Assembly (NCBI GenBank): GCA_033032175.1
Contig: CM065310.1
Span: forward strand, 2,914,001 to 2,978,000
Length of the DNA stretch: 64,000 nucleotides
Direction of reading: 5' to 3'
Source: Saturnia japonica
Lineage: Eukaryota > Arthropoda > Insecta > Lepidoptera > Saturniidae
Shown: positions 32,101 through 44,606 of the stretch, one piece after another
Layout: every line of letters starts with the position of its first letter
How positions within the stretch are numbered: position 1 is the first letter of the stretch
Notes under the pieces: generated by a model
Told to the model about the DNA's origin: nothing
The model's database searches: none
What the model saw: only the letters and a program-made list of their open reading frames with translations
Position numbers and translations under genes: made by a program

Positions 32101-32326
32101 AATTTTTAAGAAAAAAGAAAACCAACAATGATTTCGAGGAGTTTTCTGGTGTACCTATCTTCAAGGTTCGAGGTCCAATGCCAATGGTGGTCTCTTGAGC
32201 TATCCCCCTATCCAACAAAAAAAGAATCATCCAAATCGGTTCATAAACAAAGAAGTCATGGCTGAACATCCATTAAAAAAAACATTCGAATTGATGACCT
32301 CCGTCTTTTTTTGAAGTAAGTTTTAC
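32101..32326. repeat. Interspersed repeat family R
   Basis: Shares GAATCATCCAAATCGGTTCA, AACAAAGAAGTCATGGCTGA and a terminal CGTC...TTTTTTGAAGT with copies at 35.1, 44.0, 47.3 and 57.3 kb. The type is not identified and it is non-coding. Confidence 0.65.
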
Positions 32327-32327
32327 A

Positions 32328-32583
32328 CATACCATCACGCCTGTATTCCCCGAAGGGTTAGGCAGAGGTGTACTATTGTAAACCCACATTTCGCCGAGTA
32401 TGTTTTTAGGTCCTATGTAATAGGGGGCGAGCCTATTGCCATTAATCGGGCACGAAGCCAAACTCCGAGCTGCTACTGAAAATTTCATAGGAAAAACCCA
32501 ATAACACTTTGCTCGATCTGGGAATCGAACCCAGGACCTCGATCATAGCAGTCGCACTTACGGCCACTAGGCTAACGAAGCTG
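32328..32583 (-). mobile_element. tRNA-derived SINE (family S1), near full length
   Basis: The minus strand reads GTTAGCCTAGTGGCCG (A box), then GGTTCGATTCCC (B box), then the S1 body ending near CAGGCGTGATGGTATGTG. This is the standard layout of a tRNA-derived SINE. It directly abuts the copy of repeat family R at 32101-32326. Confidence 0.82.
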
Positions 32584-32611
32584 TTACTAGTTACGAGTTA
32601 TTACATATACA

Positions 32612-32800
32612 TATATACACCTGTGTCCCAAAATTATCCGACCCGTACCTGTAACTTCGCACTGGCATTATCACTTCAAAGTAGTCCCCCTTCGACTGAA
32701 CAAGACACTCCCACCCGTGCTTCCACATCCTGATACAGTTCTGGTAATCGGTTTTCGGGATGGTTGCATTAGTATCAACCGTATCCCTGTCATCAAACCG
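32612..32800 (-). pseudogene. Mariner-type transposase C-terminal remnant
   Basis: The minus strand reads TDYQNCIRMWKHGWECLVQS and then KGDYFEV, resembling the C-terminal WxxC...GDYFE block of mariner transposases. It is followed by a terminal-repeat-like CGGATAATTTTGGGACAC. The rest of the element is missing or too diverged to read. Confidence 0.55.
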
Positions 32801-33510
32801 GTGTCATAGCGTGAAGAAATATTTGAGTAAGCCAGCGTGACAGTGACGATTGTCCATGGAGTGTAGATCTGTCAGTGTTCGTCGTTGCTTTTTGATTGGA
32901 CTGTAGTTACCGTCAGATACAGTACCGTCACAGTCATGCTACAACAAATATAAATAAACCGTTTTCAAGGAAAAGACGGAGTTTACTAAATTCGAATGTA
33001 TAGCTATATAACTATGTATTGATTAGCAATAACTTCTTTGTGTATGATCCGATTTGAATGACTCTTTTTTTGTTAGAAAGGGGATACCTCAAAAGTGATC
33101 CCATTGGACCTTGAACTCGAAACTCCTCAAAATCATTGAAAGTGGTTTTTTTTTTTTTTTTAATTTCCACCGAGATCGGGTGAGAATGAAATTATTACTA
33201 AAAGTAGATATTATTGGCAACTATAGGTATAGTCTATCAGTCGAGCATTGAAAAGCTTTTTGTGTATGTATAAAATTTTATAAAAATTGGTCGAGAAGTT
33301 TTTAAATTAAATCAGGGCATACAAGCAGACAGATATACAAAAAAAAAGTCATAATCGTAATCGGTGTCCTTTTTAAATTGTAATAGACGTCTAACAGGTA
33401 CTATCAAAAAATGGACTGCTGATTTATTATAAGTATACTGGATGTATACTAATCTAAGTCCACTGATAAATAATTGATAATTATTTCATAAAATATTTTT
33501 TATAAAAAAA

Positions 33511-33622
33511 CTACCAATACCACTACCACCAATAGTACAAAAACTACCAAAACCACTAGGTACCATTAATACTACAAAAACTACCAAACTACCATTAATA
33601 GTACAAAAACTACCAATACCCG
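33511..33622. repeat. Degenerate tandem repeat of ACTACCA/AGTACAAAA units
   Basis: ACTACCAATACCACTACCAC, AATAGTACAAAAACTACCAA and variants repeat about four times with a period near 33-37 bp. Confidence 0.65.
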
Positions 33623-33719
33623 TACCTTCTCTCAAACGAAAACGAAATATTTACTCAGAGTTTTACACATATTCATAAAAAAATTGTATACAACTGACAT
33701 ATCTATGTGAATAAAGTTC

Positions 33720-33901
33720 AAATGAGACTTTCAGCATGTATACTGAATAGTTAACGAAATCTGACTTATGATAGTTTGCTTCCGATACACAGTATTATAT
33801 AATTACTTAATTTATCTTCCATCTATGATACTGTATATCGGAGGCAAGCTATCTGTCACATTTCATTAATTATTTAATATACATGTTTAAAGTCTCATTT
33901 C
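33720..33901. repeat. Imperfect palindrome, about 180 bp
   Basis: The left arm 33720-33796 (AAATGAGACTTTCAGCATG ... TTGCTTCCGATACACAGTAT) pairs with the reverse complement of 33828-33901. The loop is about 30 bp and the arms are roughly 80% complementary. It may be a palindromic MITE or a fold-back element. Confidence 0.75.
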
Positions 33902-33909
33902 AAAATTAT

Positions 33910-34990
33910 TCCCGTTTGTCAATGGCTACATAGTTTTCGAGCTTGATGGGGCTTAAAGGAATAAAAAAAAAATCCCCAAATTCTGTACAAATGTAAAACC
34001 TGTAAAACCCATGAGTGGAAGTCACCTAGCTACTATATTATTAGCAATATTCGTTCAGGCTCGAAGGCTCGTCCAAACACGATCTCCTTATCAGTAAAAA
34101 ATATGATAAGACGCAAATAAAACATTCTCGGAGTACGCACTGGGTTATTGACCGTGATTATCTCGACGCCTCTTGCAGTACGGTTGAAGATACGGGCTAT
34201 TACCTCAACACGTGTAGAAAAAATATCTAGTTGGAAAAAGAGAAATAAATTGCAAAAATGTGTGTAAACAGAACCATTTCTTTTTATAAAAATAAGGTAA
34301 CGTGACGTCACTGTACGTGATGGTATGCACAGTAACAAACAACGATGACCACCAAGAGATCCGTTGTCGTGTCGGATAGCAGACTGCAAGCCTCTCAGAG
34401 GCGAGATAAATATTGACTGATCTCAAAACACGACCATCCAAAAGTAAATTTAAAATTTATTAAACCTCCGACACAAGTAACCTATTCATTGAGACCATTC
34501 ACATGATCCCAAACACGGTATCTCTGCAGTAAGTTGGTGAGGAGTTAGGTATCCTGCATGTTCCAGAAGACGTTTCAGTATCAGGTCATGGTTTTCCTAA
34601 TATCATTGAAGTAACAGAATATCAATTTGCTCACATCTATTTATCAATTAAAAAAGAGCTGATAATCTTCAAACGACTGAACAAATTTTCTTTAACCACA
34701 ACTAAGAACACTTTGATCAGGTCACCTTTCAAAGAAACAAAAAAAATTTGATCAAAATCGGTTCAGCCGCTTGTGAGTTAAACCGCCACAGACAGACACA
34801 CAGATACACTTATACATATCCTTACCTTATTAACTGGATACAGAACGGTTGATAATAAAACACGTTACGACTAGCATGCTACCTACTATGGCGAGTGTTA
34901 TACCTACATATACACAATAATCGTGTAAAGTAATTATCGGGTTCTACCACCAAGCCAATTGGAGTCTTAGAGTGAGCTCGAGCTTTCGAT
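33910..34990. other. Non-coding or unrecognised sequence
   Basis: A minus-strand open frame of 118 codons (34033-34389) has no recognisable domain and no splice context, so it was not called. No repeat family identified. Confidence 0.5.
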
Positions 34991-35095
34991 GGTGCTGATG
35001 GCATATCTATAATTATCTTGATAGTATTATTATCTTGATTATCTGTAGTAGGTATGCTGTATATAATGCTTAGTTGAAATGCTTGTCAATTTTTA

Positions 35096-35231
35096 AAATA
35101 AAAGAAACCCAACTTCAATCATTTTGAAGAGTTCTCTGGTGTACCATCGAAGTTGAAGGTCCAATGACAATGAAATTAATATAAGATCACTCTTGAGATA
35201 GCTCCTATCTAACAAAAAAGAATCATCCAAA
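35096..35231. repeat. Interspersed repeat family R, interrupted
   Basis: AAGAGTTCTCTGGTGTACC and AAGAATCATCCAAA match family R; the rest is displaced by the H1 fragment at 35232. Confidence 0.6.
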
Positions 35232-35420
35232 TCTACAGTAATAATATAAAGCTGAAGAGTTTGTTTGTTTGGTTGAACGCGCTAATCTCGGGAACTACTG
35301 ATTCGAATGGAAAAAATGTTTTAGTATTGGATAGCCCATTTATCGAGGAAGGCTATAGGCTATATAACCTCACGCTACGATCAATAAGAGCGGAGCATCA
35401 ATGAAAAATGTTGCAAAAAC
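35232..35420 (+). mobile_element. Helitron-like H1 5' fragment inserted in repeat family R
   Basis: TCTACAGTAATAATATAAAG starts right after CCAAA of a family R copy, where other R copies continue TCGGTTCATAA. The 3' end is not found. Confidence 0.55.
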
Positions 35421-35905
35421 GGGGAAAATATATTCCTAAAAGAGCTTCCAAAGCGTGCGCTGCGTGAATGGTTAAAGTTACGTAACAATCATTTCTAACA
35501 AAATCATTTCTCTTAAAAAGTCTTTCAAAAATATCCGCGACAGCATATGGCTGTCTTTTAAGGTTTACTCAATTTAATCTTTTTTATGGTAATAAAATTT
35601 GTTCTAAAATAATGAATTATTTGCGAAGGTGTTTTTATATACATGGTATTAATCCTTATCGAAATAAATACGTTATTCAACACAAGTATTTAATGTTGAA
35701 TAAAATGTCCCTTTTACAGTAATTGATTTAAATGAATATCTTAAGAGATATAACAGTTTTAAAATAACTCGGCAGCAAAATAATGATCAAGTATCGCGAG
35801 CGCATTTTTATTATGCAGAATAATGTGGGAGGCGGGCGGTACTTATAATACAGTGCCTACGACCCACTCTCTCTAACCCTTATACGACGCAGGCGTAAGC
35901 TAAGT

Positions 35906-36113
35906 TCAATGGCACTGGTCGGTTTAGGATTCGCAGTATTAATTTATTTTATTTAATATATTAGTAACAGATATTAAAGATACATTTTAGCTTTTTGTAC
36001 TCGTCTTCCATGTAAACTTTAACCATATCAAATCTCACAGTCATTCGTGCACGCAATACGCTTAAAAAGAGGTAGGAAGCTTTTGCTTCACGTATTAACA
36101 TGTAGATAATATT
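35906..36113 (-). mobile_element. Helitron-like family H3 fragment
   Basis: The plus strand shows TTCGTGCACGCAATACGCTT and TTTTGCTTCACGTATTAAC, the reverse complement of the H3 5' region. The 3' end is missing. Confidence 0.55.
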
Positions 36114-36579
36114 AGTCACCAGTTACGGTTGGTTTACGTTACCTAATTATTGTACTTAATGCGTTATCTATCTCTTTCATATGGCTTATCTTCGGTATAA
36201 TATGATGTAAATTGTGTCACTTTGTTTACTCCATTAAAATACTTTCTTTCGTAATCGTTAATTAACTTTTCCTACTTTAAAAACCAAATACCATTGTCAA
36301 GTGGGGTAATTGTTTTGTTTTACAAAAGTATTGTCTGTGCCTGTGTGCCTTCTAACGATTTCAGTGCTGTAACAAAATGGTGGCTGCTGATTTTCCGAGG
36401 AGGTTTTTTGACATCTCAGAATTCATGTGGACCATGCACTTCACTTGTGCAAAATACTGTACTGTACTGTACCAGCAAAATGCCACCGACATTTTTTTTA
36501 AGGTGAAAGTAAATGGAGAGAGAGTTAGGGCACACAGAAATATATTTTGAAATTTATTTTTACTTGGAGCAGCTCAACT

Positions 36580-36807
36580 GCTGGAATCCATCCTACAGAA
36601 GATCGCAGTCAAATGACCTTGTGTTGTGTTCTTTTATGAATAAGGGTTTCAGAGTTCCTTAAGGAAGGAAGATACAAGGTTAGCAGCACACTAGTTGATA
36701 CCTACTATTGTATTAGAAGCGTTCATAGGATACGGTAGATGCTTACCATCAAGCGAGCTGTAAGTATGCTTGATGTTACATAAGTTGTATAAAAAGAAAA
36801 AAAAATG
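36580..36807 (+). repeat. LINE or SINE 3' tail, family T
   Basis: GCAGTCAAATGACCTTGTGT and GCTTACCATCAAGCGAGCTG match a repeat also present on the minus strand at 47.5 kb. The second half resembles the widespread lepidopteran tail with CTTACCATCAGGCGGGC (from memory). Confidence 0.55.
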
Positions 36808-37281
36808 TTGAACCTTGGTGCTACGCAGAATGTTCTTAAGCACCCCTGTTTGATATTCTACTTTGTTCTTTAGTAAGTTAGGTGCCAAAAAGACACCAGT
36901 TTAAATGGAATTGTTACTAAATAATATGAAAGATTTCCAATCTTGTCCGGTAAATTAATCAAAGTTTTATTGAAAGTATAAGTTGGCAACTATTTATTTA
37001 CTATCGTAAGTATTGTGCGTGCCCGTATGGTATGGCGGGGAAACAACAAAACTGGGTCACAATAACCGTTTACGACCGAATGATATAATCTGTGTAAATA
37101 ACGAAACAGCGTCGCATCGCGTCGCGTCGTGGACTGGATGATACGGTTTGTTTTGTGTTGTGAACGGATTGTGAGGACTTTAGATTGTTTTTTTTTCACA
37201 CACGGCCGTTTTATTCCAAACTAAGCAAAGCTTGTATTACGGTAACTAAACTGCTGATATATCATACATATTATATAGATA

Positions 37282-37906
37282 CTAGCTGTGCTCCACGGTT
37301 TTACTCGTGTCAATTTTATCCGACAAAAAACGCGCTGCGCCGCCAATGCACCCATGATAATTGTTCTTCCCGCAAGTACAAATTATTTTAATTTTTCATT
37401 ATCTCCTAAAATATGCATCCAAATAACATGCTATAAATAGCAAAATTTAACTTCATAACATTTTCTGTATGATGAAGTAACATTTCTTTGTAAGGATTAT
37501 AATAATATGCCATATCTAAAAATAATGCTTATATATCATTTTTTAGTTTCGACAAATCTTTGTCACGATATACTTTATTGTGGCTTATGTATAAGAGATA
37601 GGTATATGCTAACACTGACTGTTTTTAGATATACATACTGAGGACCAGTATTATTGTAGAACATTGTATTTCCGTATCATAAACGATTACGCCAGCGCAC
37701 GCGGTTAAAGCAGTTCGGGAGAGCATCGACTTCCGACTTACGTAACAAAATCAATATTTAAGGATATCTAAAAGTTGTAGCTTAATCTTAAATAACCTAT
37801 ACTATTCCTCGAGAGTCTGGCTATCATATATAAAAAGAAATTTTTAGAGTGTTTAAACAAACAAACAAACAAAAGAAACTATTCCGTTTAATTATATTAG
37901 TATAGA
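37282..37906 (-). mobile_element. Helitron-like non-autonomous element, family H1
   Basis: Read on the minus strand it runs from TCTATACTAATATAATTAAA (37906) to CACAGCTAG (37282), 625 bp, with host A before and T after. It shares its body with 42614-43307 and 61306-61949. Confidence 0.72.
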
Positions 37907-37999
37907 TTTACTATCCAGGCACACATTTCACAATTATAGTGAACTCGCTCACTCATCACCCAAAAGTCAGTCTTGTCAATGATAGGGCATTGTACTATC

Positions 38000-38500
38000 A
38001 GTAGTCTGCATTTACATTCTATTAGCAATTTAAAAATTATAACCGTTTACATAATTGAGATAAAAGGCATAAGTATTTTTGAAAATGATTTATACAATTA
38101 GATTCAAAAAATTTCAAAGCAGTCATGAGGACTGCGGACAGAAGTAAAAACTTAAAACTATAAACCTTTTTCCTAAACCTTAAATGATAGAGTTATTATA
38201 ATAATAACAATAGAAGTAACTATTGTTAATATTAATAATAGGATTAAGAAAATACAAATATAATTTAAAATAACAAATACTAACTTTGTAAAATATAATT
38301 GTGTAATATAAGAAAATATTTTATAATCGTTAACACGTCACGTGACCATGTCGATGACGACTTACATGAATTTACTCCCTATCCAAACCTCCTTAGAGTA
38401 AACTAATATATCTTACTTTTGTTTACATATTTCCTTACCTCTTACAACAAATGCATGTAACTTGCTTCCGAATGACGCGACATCAACGAAAATCTTACAT
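38000..38500. other. AT-rich sequence without features
   Basis: Very AT-rich; nothing recognised. Confidence 0.6.
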
Positions 38501-38519
38501 AAAACCGTCATGAATAGAA

Positions 38520-38900
38520 ATCGTCCATTAAAAGCTTATTTCCGCGGTTCGTGACCGTCTCGCATGTCGTATCCCGAATTGCGAAGTTCCCGCCCATAAA
38601 TAACGTTTTATTCCACGTGTCAAAGCGGCCATCTTTGTCTACCGGTAAAATCGACGCAGTTACATTTGCCGGTGGCAATGTCCCATCACTAACTTTAGTG
38701 CGTTACAGCCTTGATGTAGAGTTGATAATCCTACTTGAAAACTTTTTTGTTAACATAATGTATAAAAAAACGGGTTCACCCGTATTCATATCGATTGTGC
38801 CAACCAGTGCTTATCACCGATCTCGATTTGACTTATTGTTTGGTAATCGAGATTATTCGTAAACATAGACTTTTGGCGGGTGAAACGTTTGCTAGTTGGT
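38520..38900. promoter_or_regulatory. CpG-richer segment with YY1-like and E-box motifs (speculative promoter)
   Basis: This stretch is richer in C, G and CpG than its surroundings. The minus strand reads CAAAGATGGCCGCTTTGACA, containing the YY1-type AAGATGGCCGC, with CACGTGG next to it. A short palindrome ACGGGTTCACCCGT lies near 38771. It could be a transcription start for the minus-strand gene, whose exon 1 is 11 kb to the left. No TATA box or splice donor was tied to it. Confidence 0.2.
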
Positions 38901-39825
38901 CTTTTTTACACGGTCATTAAACTTGCGCTAACAAAAGTTTTGAAGCAATTTTTCAAGCCATTATGTTGAGTATATAAACGTCTGTTATTGTGTTAAGCAA
39001 TACTAAATAAACCACATTTGAGCAATACGGCACCAGCCCAAGCCGAAGTTCAGACACTTTGACCCCCTTTCGCCAGTTTTAATTTCGGCTGAATGCCTTC
39101 TGCGCTTGTCACGAAGCCCGGTGAAGCTGTCAAAGCCCATCAGGCCAAAAGAGTTAGTCAATTTAAAAAAAAATTCCCAATTTATACAATCGTTAAAAGT
39201 TAGAAATAAATATTCGGGAAAATATAGATATTTCTATAATGATAAAGAGATAAAGTTTGTATAAATGAGGTAATTTCCGGAAATACTGATTTAATTCTAA
39301 AAATTCGTTCACTGATAGGAAACTGTTGAATTATAATTAACGAGAACGAAGTGAAGGGCGCTTGCTTATAAGATGGCCGTTAATTTTCCCATATTTTAAC
39401 GCGCATCACTAATTAACTACTGAATTAAATAGATTTTACTTTTCAGATTAGTATAGGACTGAACCCGAGGAAGGATCTAGGCTTTTCGATGAGGCTAAGC
39501 AGTAATAATAACATTACAAATTAAGAGCGTCCAACAGTAACGGGTCAATAGTACTAACAGTAGGTCAACAGTCCAGTCAATAGTATAAACAACAGTCTAT
39601 GTATGGTTTCAATAATTACATCGACTTACATGGTCAATAAAAACGGCCATAATGGTGATCTCTCGCTAAGAATTATTTTTTCCGATTATGTTTAGTGTTA
39701 CATAATTTTAACCCCCTTTTAATTAAACACATTCAAAGACGGTTAATATTTTATGTAACCTGTTAAGATTATCGCTAAGATAAAAATTTGTAATTGTTCT
39801 GATATCTTAGATAGGCAAATACGTT

Positions 39826-40090
39826 TTATTTATACGCCCGTTGTCAATAACCTATCTATCCGTTCTTTCAGTTACTAAGCATAGACAAATATAGCCTTTT
39901 GTCCTTAGTTTTTTTCAATAACCTAGCAATGGATAGTTTTTCCTATTTACAAAATTTATATCCATATCCTACAGCTTGAATAGATAAGAGGGAATCCGAT
40001 ATATGTGTTAAGTTAAAGATAGTACTTATTATAAATATGTACCAATCGGGGATAGTGAACTCAGATATGTTATTAAAACGGCCGATAGTC
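39826..40090. repeat. Interspersed repeat family M
   Basis: Second copy of the repeat at 29.3 kb, roughly 80% similar by eye, in the same orientation. Confidence 0.6.
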
Positions 40091-40196
40091 GAAACAGAGC
40101 AGACCAATTCAGGATACTCTTTAGATTGGATATTATGTATAGTGCGGTAGAAACTTTGATGATTGGTATGTATCGAAGACTATTTGATTATTTTTA

Positions 40197-40446
40197 CCCG
40201 ACTGCGAAAAAGGCGGGTTATGTTTTTCGAACGTAGGTATGTATGTATGTTTATTTCTTTGTCACGCTCTGTAGTCTATACGTCTTGATGGATTTTAGCA
40301 TACGAGGTGTCGTTAGACTAGTCATAATTGTGTTAGTTATATAGGCTATATAATATTTAAGTACGAGGTCTGGTTTAAACAAAAATAGAAGATTTTTTTT
40401 TTGTTTTTGTTGCAGGCGGATTTTTTGTTTCCTTTTTAAAAATTTA
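40197..40446. repeat. Interspersed repeat family C
   Basis: CCGACTGCGAAAAAGGCGGG, GTCACGCTCTGTAGTCTATA and TATAATATTTAAGTACGAGG match family C. Confidence 0.62.
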
Positions 40447-40915
40447 GCTTGTTTACAATACACTGGCATAATCATAAATTATACCACGTTACAATCTTTC
40501 ACTATATTATTTTAGACCTCTGGGTCAATATCATTGTAATTAGTTCTAGTTACAATAAATTATTTTAAGACATCATTTGAAAATATTCCGTCAAAATAAA
40601 AACTAACCAATATCGTTATAATAGATAATGTCTTTAATGAAAATTAACCAGTTTTTCTATCCAATATACGGTGTTTTTTTTATTTATGTAAATTCGTAAG
40701 CCTTCATCATTTTCGTATACCTATTTGATTTAGGATGACACGCACAACCGTGCGGACGTATTTTTCCCTGGCATAGGAACAGAGCGTTAGCATTTTTATT
40801 GTCCTTTTATAGTTTAGACAATAATGAGAAATATCGTTATCGTACTTTATAATATCATTAAACGATTCTTTGATCGACCTAACTTTATTCATTTGTGCCT
40901 AACGGTTTCACCTTT

Positions 40916-41381
40916 TCTATACAATTAATAAAATTGAAGTGTCTATTTGTAATGTCAAAATATCAGTTTTTTACTAATTACATATGAAAGTATATACGAT
41001 ACCTATAACAAAAGGCACATTTAAAAAAATATTGTCTGTCTGTTTGTTCTGGGTAATCTCCGAAACGGTTGGAACGATTTAGACGGGACTTTTACTAGTA
41101 GATAGCTGATGATATAGGGAGTAACTTAGGCTACTTTTATTTTAGAAAAAGAATTATGTTTCCGCACAAATAAAAAAAATTGGTCATGGTGAATCAATTC
41201 GGGCACTTAAATGGCTTATAATGAGTAAACCATAAGAGATATAGCAAATTAATGTACTACATAATTATAGGCATTTAAAAGACCTACAAAAAAGTCCGGA
41301 GAGTATACATCTATCTTCTAAGGAACACCCACAATAAGCATTTTTGTCTTTAAAATAGCCGGGAGCGGGGAAGCAAGATTT
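40916..41381 (+). mobile_element. Helitron-like family H2, 3'-truncated
   Basis: Starts TCTATACAATTAATAAAATT and runs to GGGAGCGGGGAAGCAAG, then loses similarity before the CTAG end. Confidence 0.62.
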
Positions 41382-42084
41382 CAATAGTAGCAATAGTTTC
41401 AGCTGTGCTACAGTCGACAATGGTTCACATACTAATTAATCACATTAAAAAAGACAATGTTACAGATTTAAAAAAAATTCAAATATTATAACAGAAAGAA
41501 CTAAGATCATATGGGTCAAGTGGGTATGTGTGTGTGAACGCGAGCCATTTTATATGATTGAAGAACTGCCTCTTTTTTAATGTAATTTAATTATTTTAAC
41601 CAAAGGTATATTTTCTACCTATACAGCGGTAGGTAAAGGGTAAATATTATTAGCTACATTAGCAATATTATATAGATGTTTACTAATAATATAATATTGA
41701 AGTTTAATTATTATAAATAAATAGATATATAAATACAGTCACATTACACCTCATTCGTGGCAATCGTGTGCAAACATTTATCACATAACCTCCGCTCTGC
41801 AGCGCGGCGGTACTGACCTATGATAAACCTAACAAGATAGATTTGTGGTTTACGTGAAAATTTCACTAACTAGATATAGTAACCAACTGCTGGCAACATC
41901 GACACAATCAATCACACAACATGTTATAATTACAATAACTTTACTGTTAACACTATCAATGTTAAATGTTAATTTTGTTTAAATCTTTTTGGTACATTAT
42001 TTAGTAAATTCATAGATGTATAGTATATTATATTAAATCTATAGGTAATCTGTTTTCCGATATTAAAGTGACACTTCGAATTTT

Positions 42085-42195
42085 TGGCGGGATCTTGAAG
42101 TGACGTTTTGTGGTTTTTATTATTAATTCATTAACTTAGGTCTTTTGACTGCAGACATGTATGTAATATTGGTGGCATTTTGCGTGATATAGTTT
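42085..42195 (+). repeat. Inverted repeat arm, left
   Basis: TTTGGCGGGATCTTGAAGTG through GGTGGCATTTTGCGTGATAT is matched in reverse complement at 44943-45057. Probably two opposite copies of one dispersed repeat. Confidence 0.6.
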
Positions 42196-42613
42196 GGTTG
42201 TAATATACAACTGAAGTGAATTATAAATATAAATTGGAAAACATGTATTTTTAAAAGTCACAAAAACTCCCTAGATAGTTCTGACAAGGGAGCCACCATC
42301 TTGTCTTGCCACTTTGTATGTTAGAAAATTTTACGAAGGCTTAAAAACATTGACAATGGCAAGTTCTTTTTGTGGCGCCAAAACAAGTAGAAGAAGAAGT
42401 GACACTTCTCAGGTGGCGATAATTTTTTGGACGAGAATTGAAAGTCGAATTTTAAGAACGCGACATGTTTCGGAACATTTCGTTACACGAGATAGAAGAA
42501 AGATATAACGTGGAGAGAAGGAGAACGACAACTATACATTGTATACTTAATACACAGTTTAAGCTATCCGCGTTACCTTTTTTAAACCCTGCACTATCGC
42601 GCGGTGTACATAA

Positions 42614-43307
42614 CTAGCTGTGCCCCACGGTTTCACCCGCATATAATTTAGAAGAAATCACTGATTGATGACTTATAAATACTTCGGTATAGACAAAATT
42701 TTATCGGGCGGCCAGATGGTCACATCGCGGCATCGCACGGCTCGTTCGCGCCGCTACTACTATAGACATAGACCCGAGCCGAGTATTGAATTATTTTAAT
42801 TTTGCATTATCTTTCAAAATATACATCCAAATAAAATGCTGTAAAAGACGAAATTTATCTTGATTAAATTGTTTTTATGATGAAGTAACTTTTATTCGCA
42901 AGGATTAATACGCAATGCTTAAAAATAATGCTCATTAACTTCATAAAATAATACCTTATTGTGGCTTATGTATATGAGATAGATATACGCTATCGCCGAC
43001 TTTTTTACACATATACTAATGGCTAATATCTTTGTAGAATGTTGTATTCACGTATCATTAACCATTAAGCCAGTGCAAGCGGATAAAATAGATCGCGAGG
43101 ACTTCGACTTCCGACTTACGTAACAAAAATCAATGTTTTAGGTTATCTGTGAATTATATCCTGATGCTATATAGCCTATACTATTCTTTATGTGTCTGGC
43201 TATCTTATAAAAAAAAAATTTTTCGAATCCGACTGGTAGTTCCAGAGATTAGCGTGTTCAAACAAACTAAAAAAAACTATTCCGCTTTATTATATTATAA
43301 GTATAGA
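42614..43307 (-). mobile_element. Helitron-like non-autonomous element, family H1
   Basis: 694 bp on the minus strand, from TCTATACTTATAATATAATA to GGGGCACAGCTAG, inserted between A and T. The 3' part carries a GC-rich stretch absent from the copy at 37.3 kb. Confidence 0.72.
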
Positions 43308-43329
43308 TTTGCTTAGGTTTTAAAGTGAG

Positions 43330-43746
43330 TTCAACCTTTTTTGAATAAAATCAGAATGAGTTTTCAAACATGTGTCAAAATAAAATGTAATTTAAATCAA
43401 AAGTACCAAGGAGTATTGATATCAACTTCGAAGCAAATCACCGCCAAAATAACTTTCTACTCCTTTTTAACCCCGTTAGGGGATGAATTTCAATAAAATG
43501 CGAAACACGTATTCCATTAATTCTGTTAAAAAAGGTTTCTGCAAAATTTGAAGTAGATTGGACCACGGAATCTCGTTGTCTCATACAAATTTTGCTCCCC
43601 TTTTTCACCCCCTAAGGGGTAGAATTTCAGAAAATTCTTTCTTATCGGATGCCTACGTCGTACAAAGAACACACCCTCCAAGTTTCAAGTCTCTACGATC
43701 AGCGGTTTAGGTTGTTCATTGGTATCCGGCATTATATATGTATAGA
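43330..43746 (-). repeat. Interspersed repeat H5 (possible Helitron-like 5' end)
   Basis: The minus strand begins TCTATACATATATAATGCC at 43746. The interior holds two CCCC...GGGG-type short hairpins (ACCCCGTTAGGGGATG, CACCCCCTAAGGGGTAG). About 150 bp matches 61047-61201. Confidence 0.5.
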
Positions 43747-44000
43747 TTATGTAGTACACTCACATAAAATCGCCAAATTCTCAGAAACGAAACTAACTGT
43801 GACAATTATTTGCGCCTCCGTGTACTTTAACTCGAATAGTTCTAGGAAGTCCTCGGTGCAGCAAGAGCAATAGTTATGTGATAGGGAGTTCGCTAAATCC
43901 ATGGATTACACATGTTAACCACGTGACTAATAAGTTACTCTCGTTTTAACACACATTTATACTTCTTTTTCTAGTCGAAAGCATGTAATACGAGACAAAT

Positions 44001-44183
44001 TTTAACAAAAAAAAAAGGAAAAACAACTTCAATGATTTTGAAGAGTTACCTGGTATGTCTCCGAATCCCCTATCCACCAAAAAACAATCACCCAAACCGG
44101 TTCATAAACAAAGAAGTTATGGCTCCATAAAAAATTTATACATCGAATTGAGTAACCTCCCGTCTTTTATTAAAGTCGGTTTA
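44001..44183. repeat. Interspersed repeat family R
   Basis: ACTTCAATGATTTTGAAGAG, AACAAAGAAGTTATGGCTCC and CTCCCGTCTTTTATTAAAGT match family R. Confidence 0.62.
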
Positions 44184-44463
44184 TTATTTTGAAATGTTAC
44201 AAGAAACTTTATAATTTTTTATGAACATCCTCGGACAATACAAAATTACTCAAATTGAGCTTAGCTGGTTGAAACTGTTGACCAGAAACAAGTTTATGAA
44301 GACCAGTCAAGTTCCAATGATGAATACGATCATCTGGAGGAGCAGGACCATTAGTAAAATCCAAGCATAATAAAAAAAAAGAGCTTCAAAAGCCAAAAAT
44401 AAAAAACCTACTATAATCAAATCAAAAACGTTGTACACCTCATAGATTAGATGTGCTCGTTAA

Positions 44464-44606
44464 CTATACTAATATAATAAAGCTGAAAAGTTTTTTTTTT
44501 GTTTGTTTGTTTAAACAGGCAAATTTCTGGAACTACCAGTCGGATTCGAAAAATTATTGTTTTCATAAGATACCTCCCAGCTAGCCTTAAATATTGATTT
44601 TTTGTA
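44464..44606 (+). mobile_element. Helitron-like H1 5' part (left half of a chimera)
   Basis: ACTATACTAATATAATAAAG and CTACCAGTCGGATTCG match H1 up to ATATTGATTTTTTG, after which H2 sequence begins in the opposite orientation. Confidence 0.58.

Noticed and set aside
34033..34441. Two minus-strand frames of 118 and 78 codons
   Set aside because: No domain, no splice sites that fit, and hydrophobic low-information composition expected from AT-rich DNA.
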